Positions 43,384-52,071 of a stretch of DNA of 64,000 nucleotides are shown here, piece after piece. The stretch is taken from positions 2,728,001 to 2,792,000 of the forward strand of contig NZ_JBBODF010000001.1 of NCBI RefSeq assembly GCF_038002825.1, in the 5' to 3' direction. The DNA is from Paenibacillus sp. FSL H8-0048. Lineage in GTDB: Bacteria; Bacillota; Bacilli; Paenibacillales; Paenibacillaceae. The notes beneath the pieces are model-generated. The model did no database searches. It worked only from the letters and a program-made list of their open reading frames with translations, and had not been told where the DNA came from. Position numbers and translations under genes: made by a program. Position 1 is the first letter of the stretch, and each line of letters opens with the position of its first letter.

Positions 43384-45147
43384 TCAGCCTTCCTTCGCAG
43401 CGAGAGAAGCAGTCAGTATCTGTGCCGGAGCCTCTGTGAGCAGCGGCAGAACAATCTCTACCCGGGTCCCTCCCTCTTCACGTTCCTTCAGCGTAACCCC
43501 ATAGTCATTTCCGAAATATCCGGCAATCCTCTCCCGCACATTCCGTATGCCATAGCCGCCGGTATGCCGCCCTGGCGGGCGCACTTCCGGCTGCTTCAGG
43601 CCTGCCCCGTTATCATCAATTCTGATCTGCAGCGTCTCTTCTACCTTAGTAAAGGATATTGAGACATGTCCGCTGCGCTGCTTATTGAAGCCGTGTACAA
43701 TTGAATTCTCCACGAACGGCTGCAGGGTCAGCTTGGGAAGATAGGCCTCCTGAAGCCCCGGTTCCACATCGATGGCGTACTCCAGGCCGTCGCCCCAGCG
43801 GAGCTGCTGGATTTCGAGATAACACTGGATGTGCTGCAATTCCTCCGATACCATGATGAAGCTTGCCCCGTTGGATAAGCCGATCCTGAACATCTGGCCC
43901 ATCAGCTCCAGAATCCGGCTCAGCTCATCCTGTCCGGCCTCAATGGCCATCCAATTGAGCTGGTCCAGCATATTGTAGAGAAAATGGGGATTGATATTGG
44001 CCTGCAAGGCCTCTATCTCCGCTTTGCGCTGCTGCTCATACCGCCGCTCCAGCGATAGATACAGCTCCTCAATCCGCTCGGTCTGCTTGCGGTAGCCGGA
44101 GAATAAATAACCGAATTCATTCTCATAGTCGCTGGGCAGCTCCTCCTTGTGCCCACCGACTGAATACAATTTCATAGCGCTTACAAGCTGCTTAATCGGC
44201 TTGGAGAATTGCCTGCTCAGATAATGCGTCAGGAGCAGGACCAGCAGAATCGCTCCAATCCCGATTAGTCCGATCCATTCCGCCAGTTCCAGACTGCTTG
44301 CCGTAATCTGCTTCCAGGAGGTGAACTCAATCAGCGTCCAGATGGAATTATCCATTCTGGAGTAGACCAGCAGCGTATTGCCGGAATCCTTATCGCCGGG
44401 AATATGGACATAGCCGGATTTGTTGCTCTTGAGGTCGATCCATTGAGACCACTCGCTCTGCTTCAGCGTCTCTCCGATGCTCAGAATCTGCTTGCCGGCG
44501 CTGTCCGCCATGATCCGGTTCGACCCGGAGGTATTGCCGGTCAGCAGCGCACGGATCTCCTTGGCCTTGATATGAACGACCAGCACACCGAGATAGTCGT
44601 TCTCGTTCATGATTTTACGGGCGAAGCTTAGTACCGGAATGTCTCCCTGCACACTGGGGATGGAATATTCCCCCGACCAGGCGAAATCGCTTTTCACCAG
44701 ATTCTTGGACCAGGACTGCTTATCCAGATCGAGGATATTGCGAAATTGAATATAGCTCTGTCCGCTGCTCGGCATCGGCTGATCCATGTAGAGGTCAATC
44801 CCCTGGATTAACGGAATGGCATAGGTCAGATTGCCGAGTGCACTCTCAACGCTTATACGCTTGCGGTACCGCTCGAATTCATCCTGCCTGTTCAAAAGAA
44901 AGGTCGTCAGCTCGTTGTCCCGGGAGGTGGACAGTGAGATCTGCTCAATCATATCCAGCCGGGTGGTAATCTCATTGTTCAATTCATCCAGCAGCCGCTG
45001 CTGATAGTGGGAGGTAGTCTGCACAAGGGCTTTGGAGGAATTGCTGTAGCTGGTCCAAGCCGTAACCGCTATCACCAGAATAATTATAATGGCAAAGCTG
45101 TGAAAAAACAGACGGTCGATCCTGTACTTTTTAAAAGGATTGGTCAA
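43384..45147 (-). CDS. YesM-type sensor histidine kinase (HPK7-like, His_kinase domain)
   Basis: The 587-residue protein starts at a TTG at 45147 with AAGGAAGGGG five bases upstream; a GTG at 45177 is unsupported. One helix (FAIIIILVIAVTAW) leads to an extracellular sensor domain of about 250 residues and a second helix (IGLIGIGAILLVLLLTHYL). A HAMP-like segment and the kinase core follow: phosphoacceptor His in EALQANINPHFLYNMLDQLN near residue 395, FVENSIVHGF as N box, IRIDDNGAGL, and GGYGIRNVRERI. This matches the LytS/YesM class. It is downstream of two permease genes and upstream of its regulator, typical of carbohydrate-uptake control. Confidence 0.93.
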   Translation of the reverse strand: MTNPFKKYRIDRLFFHSFAIIIILVIAVTAWTSYSNSSKALVQTTSHYQQRLLDELNNEITTRLDMIEQISLSTSRDNELTTFLLNRQDEFERYRKRISVESALGNLTYAIPLIQGIDLYMDQPMPSSGQSYIQFRNILDLDKQSWSKNLVKSDFAWSGEYSIPSVQGDIPVLSFARKIMNENDYLGVLVVHIKAKEIRALLTGNTSGSNRIMADSAGKQILSIGETLKQSEWSQWIDLKSNKSGYVHIPGDKDSGNTLLVYSRMDNSIWTLIEFTSWKQITASSLELAEWIGLIGIGAILLVLLLTHYLSRQFSKPIKQLVSAMKLYSVGGHKEELPSDYENEFGYLFSGYRKQTERIEELYLSLERRYEQQRKAEIEALQANINPHFLYNMLDQLNWMAIEAGQDELSRILELMGQMFRIGLSNGASFIMVSEELQHIQCYLEIQQLRWGDGLEYAIDVEPGLQEAYLPKLTLQPFVENSIVHGFNKQRSGHVSISFTKVEETLQIRIDDNGAGLKQPEVRPPGRHTGGYGIRNVRERIAGYFGNDYGVTLKEREEGGTRVEIVLPLLTEAPAQILTASLAAKEG

Positions 45148-45185
45148 GCGGTCCCCTTCCTTCGCCCTCCGGTTCACACGAAATA

Positions 45186-45225
45186 AACGGTAAAGCGTCG
45201 AATAAGGCTCTGGCGCTTTACCGTT
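45186..45225 (-). terminator. Terminator or processing hairpin after the ABC permease genes
   Basis: AACGGTAAAGCG and CGCTTTACCGTT form a perfect 12-base-pair stem with a 16-base loop, followed on the minus strand by TATTTC. A second hairpin, CCGTCCTT-AA-AAGGACGG at 45269-45286, lies just after the permease stop codon. Together they separate importer from kinase expression. Confidence 0.75.
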
Positions 45226-45308
45226 ATCGGACGGATGTTTTTTTTAAATATAAGAATTTAAAACGGTACCGTCCTTAAAAGGACGGCAAAGTCGTTTCCA
45301 CTTGCATC

Positions 45309-46154
45309 TTATCCCTTTATGCCTGTTGTCGCAATCCCGTCTACGAAATACTTTTGCAGGAAGGTGAATACAAGCGTTGCCGGAACTATAGAGACCAGCG
45401 ACATAGCCAGAAGCTGGCCCCACTCGGCTGCAGACTGGGAGTCATTGATCATGCGCAGCGCCAGACCCACCGTGTACTTGTCTACCGTGTTGATGTACAG
45501 GAGATGTCCCAGGAAGTCATCCCAGTTCCACAGGAAGCAGAAGATGGTCACCGTAACGACCGCCGGGAAGGCCAGTGGCATGACCACTCTCCAGAAAATC
45601 CCGAACCAGGAGCAGCCGTCGATTTTGGCCGATTCATCCAGCTCCTTGGGCACGCCGCGGATAAACTGGATCAGCAGGAAGACGAAGAAGCTCCCGCCGG
45701 CCCCTCCCGCCAGCAGATGGGGAACGACAAACGGCAAATACGTGTTGACCCAGCCCAGCTGATGGAACAAGGCGTACTGGGGAATAATCAGCACCTGGCC
45801 CGGCATCATCAGTGTCAGCATCAGAATCGAGAACCAGAATTTCTTAAGAGGAAAATCCAGTCTGGCAAATCCGAAAGCAACCAGCGTGCAGGATAACAGG
45901 GTTGCGATCAGCACCATAATCTCAAGGCCGAAGGTGTTAAGATAGAAATCAGTGAACGTATGTCCGGGAACCGATTTCCAGCCTTTGGTGAAGTTCTCCC
46001 ATTGCGGGACGGACGGGAAGATTCCCGGTGAACTCAGCTCGGTGCTGTCCTTCAGCGAGGCTCCGATCCACCAGACAATCGGATAGACCATGAGGAAGCT
46101 GAAGAGAATCATGAACACATGCCGGAGTGCAGGCTTCCAATTCAAAGTTGTCAT
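45309..46154 (-). CDS. ABC sugar transporter permease (MalG/AraQ-like)
   Basis: The 281-residue membrane protein has six predicted helices (HVFMILFSFLMVYPIVWWIG first) and the ATPase-docking EAA motif ESAKIDGCSWFGIFWRVVMP near residue 192. The C-terminus FLQKYFVDGIATTGIKG is typical of CUT1-family second permeases. Its start overlaps the stop of the first permease by four bases. No ATPase gene is in the cluster; such importers commonly share a general MsmX-like ATPase encoded elsewhere. The sugar is unknown. Confidence 0.94.
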   Translation of the reverse strand: MTTLNWKPALRHVFMILFSFLMVYPIVWWIGASLKDSTELSSPGIFPSVPQWENFTKGWKSVPGHTFTDFYLNTFGLEIMVLIATLLSCTLVAFGFARLDFPLKKFWFSILMLTLMMPGQVLIIPQYALFHQLGWVNTYLPFVVPHLLAGGAGGSFFVFLLIQFIRGVPKELDESAKIDGCSWFGIFWRVVMPLAFPAVVTVTIFCFLWNWDDFLGHLLYINTVDKYTVGLALRMINDSQSAAEWGQLLAMSLVSIVPATLVFTFLQKYFVDGIATTGIKG

Positions 46155-47113
46155 TTGCGTTTTTTCCCTCCAGTGTCAGTCTCATAGAATACCCAATATT
46201 TCGAGGTGTAGGAGATCAGCAGTGTTGCAGCGACGATGGCCACCAGCATAATCCAGGCCAGTGCAGAAGCGTAGCCCAGCTCGTACCGGCTGAAGGCCCG
46301 TTCATACAAATACATAGCGTACACGTATGTAGCATTCATCGGACCGCCATTCGTAATCACGAAAGCCGAGGTGAACATCTGGAAGGCGTTAATCACGGCC
46401 ATAATCAGGTTGAAGTAGAGAATCGGCGACAGCATAGGCAATGTAATGCGGAAGAATTGAATGAACTTGTTCGCCCCGTCTACCGAGGAAGCTTCATACA
46501 AGTCATTGGGAATCTGCTTCAGCCCTGCCAGGAAGATTACCATGGTAGAGCCGAATTGCCAGACCGTCAGCAGAATCAGTGTGCTAAGCGCAGTGTCCGG
46601 GTTGGTGATCCAGCTTTTCCCTTCGATGCCGAAGACAGCGATCAGCTTGTTGAAAATCCCGTCTACCCCGAAGATGTTACGCCAGAGCAGCGATACCCCG
46701 ATACTGCCTCCGATCAGAGAAGGGAAATAGATCGCTGTACGGTAAGCACTGATCCCTCTGACTGCCTTGCTGAGCACCATGGCTACGAGCAGGGCCGCAA
46801 TCAGCTTAAGGGGCACGGAAGCCAGTACATACATGACCGTGACTTTGGCAGATTGAATAAATTTGGGGTCTGCGGTGAAAATCCGTTCGTAATTGCGGGA
46901 CCCGATCCATTTCATTGGCTGCATCAGAGTGTAGTCAGTAAACGAATAGTACAGTGATAAGAACAACGGATACGCCGTCAGTACCAGGAATCCGATCAGC
47001 CAGGGCGAAATAAACAAATAGCCTGCAAGCGGAGCGTTCCACCGGCTTTTGAAATAGGAGCTTTTTTTCGGCGCTGGCGAGGCTTGGGCTAAAGTGGTTG
47101 TGGAGCGGTTCAT
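46151..47113 (-). CDS. ABC sugar transporter permease (MalF/UgpA-like)
   Basis: The 320-residue protein has a short Ser/Ala/Pro-rich N-terminus followed by six helices (YLFISPWLIGFLVLTAYPLF first). The EAA motif is EASSVDGANKFIQFFRITLP near residue 225. This is a CUT1-type partner of the next permease, and the four-base overlap couples their translation. It lies downstream of the substrate-binding lipoprotein, separated by a strong hairpin at 47261-47290. Confidence 0.94.
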   Translation of the reverse strand: MNRSTTTLAQASPAPKKSSYFKSRWNAPLAGYLFISPWLIGFLVLTAYPLFLSLYYSFTDYTLMQPMKWIGSRNYERIFTADPKFIQSAKVTVMYVLASVPLKLIAALLVAMVLSKAVRGISAYRTAIYFPSLIGGSIGVSLLWRNIFGVDGIFNKLIAVFGIEGKSWITNPDTALSTLILLTVWQFGSTMVIFLAGLKQIPNDLYEASSVDGANKFIQFFRITLPMLSPILYFNLIMAVINAFQMFTSAFVITNGGPMNATYVYAMYLYERAFSRYELGYASALAWIMLVAIVAATLLISYTSKYWVFYETDTGGKKRK

Positions 47114-47260
47114 CTGTGGTCACCTCTTGTGGTCAATTTGTATAGCTTAAGTATAGTATTGGGCCACACTTCGGCTAAAGGAGGGCAATGCTCGAATTCT
47201 TTCAAAATATAACGATTAATTCGAAAACACGAGTATAAGCGCGTTCCAAGTGGAAAAGAG

Positions 47261-47290
47261 AAAGCCCGGAACATTGCTGTCCCGGGCTTT
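47261..47290 (-). terminator. Partial terminator/mRNA-stabilising hairpin between binding protein and permeases
   Basis: AAAGCCCGG and CCGGGCTTT flank a 12-base loop, followed on the minus strand by CTCTTTTCC. Located 11 bases after the binding-protein stop codon. It would let the binding protein be made in excess over the permeases, a common arrangement. Confidence 0.78.
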
Positions 47291-47301
47291 CAGTTCATAC
47301 C

Positions 47302-48651
47302 TTATTTCTCGTAAGATAGCGAGGCTTCCTTCAGCTGCTTGAACGCCTCTTCCGGTGTGGATTTACCGAAGCTGAGCTGGTCACGGACCAGTACCCAGTC
47401 TTTATCCACGAAGTTCGTCCAGCCGCCGGCTCCGGCCGACCAGGTCTGGCCATCCGGCTCCGTAGCACGGAGCAAGCCTAAGCCTACCTTATCCAGATCG
47501 CTCATATTGGCTTCCAGCAGAGCAGCGTTATCCTTGTTAGCCGGGAGGCCACGGAAGGTCTTGGTGATTTGGGCAGCCTCAGCATCATTCACGAACCAGT
47601 TGATGAATTTCTTGGCTTCTTCAGCATGCTTGGAGTTCTTGGAGACCGCCATGTACATCGACGGCTTCAGCCAGCCTCCTGCCTCTTCGGCACGCGGCAT
47701 GGTTACAAGTGCGTAGGCTCCTGGCTTAATACTGTCCCAGGTTCCCAGATTGTTGGAGAAGCTGTAACGGAACAACACTTTTCCTGCTGCGAGCAGGTCC
47801 ATTTGCGGATCATTTTCTTTATCGGAGGCATTCACATCCGCTGGAGGAACAAGCCCTTCCTTGCGGAGCTCTTCGAACTTGCGGGTCCATTCCAGATAGG
47901 TGGCTTCATCCACGTTGAAGTGACCGTCATCCGTGATGACCTGCCCTTTGCCTCTGGCATACTGATACGCCGAGTACATGAAATAGTTACCTGCATAGTC
48001 GAGGGTGAAATATTGTCCCTTCGGCAGCTTGGACTTGGATTCCTTCGCTAAGGCGAAGAACTCATCCCAGGTCCAGCCGTTGGCCGGGTTCGCAATGCCC
48101 AGCTTATCCATAGCCGCTTTATCATATACCATACCGAAGGCTACCGAGCCGAGTGGAACTGCATACTGTTTACCGTCCAATTGGCCGCCTGCCAGCAGCT
48201 TCGTATCGAATTTGCTTACATCCACCTCAGGAGCAAGGTCGGCCAATTGCTGGCGGGCCATCCAGTCCGGCATCCAGCCCGGGTCAAGCTGAACCACATC
48301 GGGTGCATTGTTGGCCGCAGCCTGCGTGGATAATTTGTCCAGATAACCGTCCATACCGGAATACTCCGGCTCGAAGGTTACGTTCGGATTATTCTTCGTG
48401 TACAATTCCAGGGCCGCCAAAGTGGCTTCGTGACGCGGCTGGGAGCCCCACCACATAATCCGCAGCTTGACCGGCTCATTGGTGCTTGGCGCATCCGTTG
48501 CAGCAGCCGTCGCAGCAGCATTGGTGCTGGCGGGTGCTTCTGTAGCCCCTCCTGCATTGTTTACTTTATTCCCTCCGCCGCCGCAGGCAGCCAGTGTACC
48601 TAATATCGCTGTCATCGCCAGGACCGAAAGAGAACGCTTCCATTTCAACAT
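47302..48651 (-). CDS. Sugar-binding lipoprotein of an ABC importer
   Basis: The 449-residue protein has a lipoprotein signal peptide: basic KWKR, hydrophobic core LSVLAMTAILG, and a lipobox TLAAC with Cys23. A low-complexity Asn/Ala/Thr-rich linker of about 35 residues follows, then a CUT1-type binding fold (KLRIMWWGSQPRHEATLAAL; FEPEYSGMDGYLDKLSTQAA; PDVVQLDPGWMPDWMARQQL). The start at 48651 has GGAGGG seven bases upstream; a longer frame from 48672 would spoil the signal peptide. It is the first gene of the importer-YesMN-oxidoreductase cluster and sits outside the membrane to deliver a sugar to the permeases. Confidence 0.94.
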   Translation of the reverse strand: MLKWKRSLSVLAMTAILGTLAACGGGGNKVNNAGGATEAPASTNAAATAAATDAPSTNEPVKLRIMWWGSQPRHEATLAALELYTKNNPNVTFEPEYSGMDGYLDKLSTQAAANNAPDVVQLDPGWMPDWMARQQLADLAPEVDVSKFDTKLLAGGQLDGKQYAVPLGSVAFGMVYDKAAMDKLGIANPANGWTWDEFFALAKESKSKLPKGQYFTLDYAGNYFMYSAYQYARGKGQVITDDGHFNVDEATYLEWTRKFEELRKEGLVPPADVNASDKENDPQMDLLAAGKVLFRYSFSNNLGTWDSIKPGAYALVTMPRAEEAGGWLKPSMYMAVSKNSKHAEEAKKFINWFVNDAEAAQITKTFRGLPANKDNAALLEANMSDLDKVGLGLLRATEPDGQTWSAGAGGWTNFVDKDWVLVRDQLSFGKSTPEEAFKQLKEASLSYEK

Positions 48652-48796
48652 CTTTAACCCTCCTGTATACATCTGTATTCTCTTGCTACATTGCTATATT
48701 AACAAGACGGGTTGGAAGTTCATAGGAGGGCGATGCACGAATTCTTATAAAATCTTACGAATATGCCATCCTGCAGATCGGCAAAAAACGTTCAAA

Positions 48797-48830
48797 GGCT
48801 GCTCCGCTATCCTAAGATAGCTGGGCAGCC
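48797..48830 (-). terminator. Terminator of the sigma/anti-sigma operon
   Basis: GGCTGC-c-CaGCTATC pairs with GATAGC-g-GaGCAGCC around a short TTAG loop, followed on the minus strand by TTTGAACGTTTTTT. It lies 23 bases after the anti-sigma stop codon. Confidence 0.75.
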
Positions 48831-48852
48831 CTGAGTGTCAACTCTGCGTTAC

Positions 48853-50037
48853 TTATTTCATCATGCTGGCGGCGATGCCGATAAGCTCATCCTTCGTTAG
48901 CTCCGTATTCTCCTGGCCGACGGACACACGATAGTTAACCTTTGTGCCCGGGTCAGACCAAACCAGTCTGTACTTAAACCCTAAGTCAAGTTCCTTGTTG
49001 TCCGAGTCATCCGAGAAAATGGCCTGTTTGCCTTTAATCTCGATATTCTCCATCTTAGTATGTTCACTCCACGAGAGCGGGTCTGCCGGGTTTTGGTTGT
49101 CATCCACACGCGAGACGCTGATTCTCACCTGAGCCTCCCCTTTCTTGTATACCAGAGAGGAATACGGGTAGTCAACGTTCTCCGCCTTCTCGACTCTCCA
49201 GGCCAACTGGAAGTTGTCTCCCAGGTCTCTCTTGTTTTCGTCTTTAAGCTCCTGCACATCCGGCACTTTTAAGAAAGAAGGGTTGATGATGGCCTCGTCC
49301 AGGGCATAACCTTCCGGCATATACGCCGGCTGCTCCAGGATCGGAGCGTTGTGCTCCTCTACACTGGTCTTATAGGCGGTATAGTCCTTGAACGTGAGGG
49401 GCGGACGATACATATTCATACTTCCCTCTCCCTCCTCGCCTTCACGTGTAATTAGATAGGTGGCATACTCTCCAGGAAGCAGCAGCTCCTTCATGAGTGC
49501 TGCCCCCTTTGAATATTTCTCGTTGTAGAATATACTCTCCTTCCGGTTGGCTTCATCGTCTGCACCCGGCTCTGCTTCTGGTATATAAGGCTTCAACGGT
49601 TCTTTCGCCTTCTCAATCAGCGTTCCGCCCGAAGCCGTCGCCGGAATCGGCTGATAAGGCAGCACCTTATACGGGGCTCCGGCCCCTTGCCGGACTTCAC
49701 CCGAACTCTGGGCTTCAGCTCCTTGCTGGAGTTTGCCGGAGAATTGGGTATAGCCGCCGCCCAGCAAGACCAGTGCCAGGACCGCCGCCGCCCAGCCCTT
49801 CACCGGCATCCGCTTCTGTCTCCGCCCGGTTCTTGTTTCCATTCTGCGCATTACTTTAGGTGCCTCTCCGCTTGGCGGAAGGGTCTGAAGCAGGGTCTCG
49901 TCTTCTTCAGCAGTCAATGCCCCCTCAAGCCCGAGCGCCTTCATTACTGAATCATGAACATCAACGGTGTTCCAAAGTGCTGAACGGTCTCCATCCTTCA
50001 GAAACTGCTCCTCCGGAGTTAATTCACGCTTGCCCAT
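48853..50037 (-). CDS. Membrane anti-sigma factor-like protein
   Basis: The 394-residue protein has a cytosolic N-terminus of about 75 residues. One transmembrane helix follows near residues 79-96 (GWAAAVLALVLLGGGY), then a large extracytoplasmic part with a DUF4367-like region (YMPEGYALDEAIINP; SSLVYKKGEAQVRISVSRVD; IEIKGKQAIF). It overlaps the ECF sigma gene upstream by 19 bases and has its own AAAGGAG site. This arrangement fits an anti-sigma factor holding the sigma factor at the membrane until an envelope signal arrives. I see no classical ZAS motif (HxxxCxxC), so the inhibitory domain would be of a non-zinc type. Confidence 0.78.
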   Translation of the reverse strand: MGKRELTPEEQFLKDGDRSALWNTVDVHDSVMKALGLEGALTAEEDETLLQTLPPSGEAPKVMRRMETRTGRRQKRMPVKGWAAAVLALVLLGGGYTQFSGKLQQGAEAQSSGEVRQGAGAPYKVLPYQPIPATASGGTLIEKAKEPLKPYIPEAEPGADDEANRKESIFYNEKYSKGAALMKELLLPGEYATYLITREGEEGEGSMNMYRPPLTFKDYTAYKTSVEEHNAPILEQPAYMPEGYALDEAIINPSFLKVPDVQELKDENKRDLGDNFQLAWRVEKAENVDYPYSSLVYKKGEAQVRISVSRVDDNQNPADPLSWSEHTKMENIEIKGKQAIFSDDSDNKELDLGFKYRLVWSDPGTKVNYRVSVGQENTELTKDELIGIAASMMK

Positions 50038-50576
50038 AATTGTTTCTCCTTTCTCTCAATCGCTTTTTTAAGTTTTTCTCTAGTCCGTTCATATCTTTTG
50101 CGTACGGTAGCCGTACTCACACCCAGAATTTCACTGATCTCCGCAAATGATTTATCTTCATAAATCCGCAGGATCAATAAATTCCGGTCCTCCACATCCA
50201 GCTTCCCCAGAGCAGCCGAGACCGGCTCGCTGAACAGGCGGTCATGGGCCATTTGCTCGGCGCTCTTCTCCGTAACCTCCTGCCCGAGCAGCTTCCGCAG
50301 CTGCTGCCGGGATTTCTGCCGGCGCAGCTGATTCAGGCAATGATGATAAGCAATCTTGTAGAGCCATGAGGTGAAATCTGCCTGAGGCTTGTACTGCCCG
50401 ATATTCTGGTAGGCCTTGATCAGGATATCCTGCACTGCGTCTTCTGCCTCTTCCTTGTTATTCAGCAAGCGGTAACAATAGAGGTAAATCCGTTGCTGGT
50501 ACAGCCTGATCACATCAGAGTACAAGCCTCCTTCCCCGTCCTGAATCCTTCTAATCTTCTCTTCGATTGGGTCCAC
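50019..50576 (-). CDS. ECF RNA polymerase sigma factor
   Basis: The 185-residue protein starts at the GTG at 50576, six bases after AAAGGAG; upstream in-frame starts to 50636 have no site. Region 2 is at residues 15-80 (VIRLYQQRIYLYCYRLLNNK, EDAVQDILIKAYQNI, FTSWLYKIAYHHCLNQLRRQ). Region 4 is at residues 120-170 (LDVEDRNLLILRIYEDKSFA, EISEILGVSTATVRKRYERT). It is followed by a membrane anti-sigma-like gene with 19-base overlap. The regulon is unknown; autoregulation is usual for the class, but I could not identify a convincing ECF-type promoter in the upstream gap. Confidence 0.92.
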   Translation of the reverse strand: MDPIEEKIRRIQDGEGGLYSDVIRLYQQRIYLYCYRLLNNKEEAEDAVQDILIKAYQNIGQYKPQADFTSWLYKIAYHHCLNQLRRQKSRQQLRKLLGQEVTEKSAEQMAHDRLFSEPVSAALGKLDVEDRNLLILRIYEDKSFAEISEILGVSTATVRKRYERTREKLKKAIERKEKQLWASVN

Positions 50577-50659
50577 GATAATCTCCTTTCTGCAAAGCAT
50601 ATAGATATAACACATGAGCCGTATGTAATGTGACAATTATCTTTTACCGGTGCCACAAC

Positions 50660-50698
50660 AAAAAAAGAGACCCCCAGATGAATTCTGTTGATCTCTCC
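50660..50698 (-). terminator. Terminator of the PNPOx-family gene
   Basis: A GAGA(GA)TC / GGTCTC stem across a 16-base loop is followed on the minus strand by a run of seven T residues. The stem is short, but the T tract is strong. Confidence 0.62.
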
Positions 50699-50745
50699 GT
50701 TGCAGAACCTATGAACCTGTAGCTTCCTAAAACCGTCTGTCTGCT

Positions 50746-51237
50746 CTATTCCAGCTCGACCGTCTGATTCAGATTCAGCCCGTCCGTGTCCTGCCCGGTC
50801 ATCCGCTTGAACATGTATACTGCCTTCTCGGCGAGATTGCCGCTCTTCCAGTATTCGGCGGCTTCGGCATGGACCTTGATCAGAATGACATTCGGGTCAT
50901 CATAGCTTGTCTTCAGAAATGTATCGTACCCTGCACTCCAGAGCTCTTTCTTCTTGTTCACATCGTTTACAATTTCGGCTGTGCCGCGGATCGATACATA
51001 GGATTTATCAGCATACACGACATTCACTCGCGGATCATACAGAATCTCCCCGAACTTGCTGGTATCCTTCTTGGTCAGGAAACACAAGTCTCCATCGAAT
51101 TCGACCTCCTGGGTCTTCATGGGCCGGGAGACCAGCCCTTCCTCCGAGATGGTGGTGAGCATGGCCATATCGATACCCTTGATCAGCTTGCGGACCGTCT
51201 CAACGGCTTCCTCGTGACTATGGTGTGTAGTTGACAT
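50746..51237 (-). CDS. Pyridoxamine-phosphate-oxidase-fold general stress protein
   Basis: The 163-residue protein has the split-barrel flavin-binding fold of YdaG/general stress protein 26. It shows MAMLTTISEEGLVSRPMKTQ (residues 29-48), then FDGDLCFLTKKDTSKFGEIL, and VNVVYADKSYVSIRGTAEIV near residue 70. AAGAGGCGG precedes the ATG at 51237. Members bind FMN or FAD and are often induced by general stress. It forms a single-gene unit with its own terminator. The substrate is unknown. Confidence 0.87.
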   Translation of the reverse strand: MSTTHHSHEEAVETVRKLIKGIDMAMLTTISEEGLVSRPMKTQEVEFDGDLCFLTKKDTSKFGEILYDPRVNVVYADKSYVSIRGTAEIVNDVNKKKELWSAGYDTFLKTSYDDPNVILIKVHAEAAEYWKSGNLAEKAVYMFKRMTGQDTDGLNLNQTVELE

Positions 51238-51344
51238 CTTTACCGCCTCTTTTCTTCCAGGATAGGGAATAGGTTATCCAAATGCATAGCATTTATTAAC
51301 CAGAAGCAGCGAAACATTACCGGATGCCGGTGAAATCCGCGAGA

Positions 51345-52052
51345 TCAGCAGCGTACATGCTTGCGCTTGAACCCGATCCGTCCTTTGTCGACAGCCTTCA
51401 TAATATTATCGTATGCGCTGATGAGCTTACTCTTCGGCTTGTCCTTGTCCACCTCAACCGGACCCACCCGCTCCGCCGTCTCACGAGCCAGCTCATGAAG
51501 CGGCGAATAGGATACGGCCACTGTATACATAAAATTGTTCATCGAATACCGGGTGCGCTCCGGGGACTGATGAATGCTCTGCTCGGCCTGCTCCAGCATA
51601 TCTGCCAGCTTACTCTCCGGGAACTCCTGATCCGGGCGGCTTCCCAGCAGCCAGCAGTAACAGCTCCAGCCTGCCGACATTCGGAGGTCTTCTCCGCTCC
51701 TGATCCATTCGTCGGCCACCTGCTGGGCAATATCCGCTTCAGCCAAGGTTACAGCCACAACGAAATCAGACAGCATATAGAAATAAGCCCCGTCCATCCA
51801 GCGGTTGTAATCCGCCTCTGTCATCCCGTTTGGATCAGCAATGATCCCGGCAAAATACATTGCATCATAATTACCTGTAGCATACAGCTCCTCAGCCAGC
51901 GCCTGATTGATCCCGGTTTGTTTGAAAATCGGCTTCATGGCACCGGTAGCCACGCCAAAGAGCGGTTCCCGTGCACCGTTTGAGGTATACATCTTCTTGG
52001 TCCGTTCCTTGCCAAGCGCTTCAAGCTCCTGCATCACCTGTTCTGCATTCAT
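51345..52052 (-). CDS. AlkD-like DNA alkylation repair protein
   Basis: The 235-residue all-helical protein fits the HEAT-like DNA alkylation repair family (AlkC/AlkD). It has MYTSNGAREPLFGVATGAMK (residues 25-44), ELYATGNYDAMYFAGIIADP near residue 65, and MDGAYFYMLSDFVVAVTLAE. The ATG at 52052 has AAGGAGG seven bases upstream; earlier in-frame codons to 52130 lie inside the preceding gene. It begins 19 bases after the mobA-moaE fusion gene and is probably on the same transcript, although no functional link to molybdenum is obvious. Glycosylase activity on alkylated bases is the family role. Confidence 0.8.
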   Translation of the reverse strand: MNAEQVMQELEALGKERTKKMYTSNGAREPLFGVATGAMKPIFKQTGINQALAEELYATGNYDAMYFAGIIADPNGMTEADYNRWMDGAYFYMLSDFVVAVTLAEADIAQQVADEWIRSGEDLRMSAGWSCYCWLLGSRPDQEFPESKLADMLEQAEQSIHQSPERTRYSMNNFMYTVAVSYSPLHELARETAERVGPVEVDKDKPKSKLISAYDNIMKAVDKGRIGFKRKHVRC

Positions 52053-52071
52053 TGAACGTTCCTCCTTATCG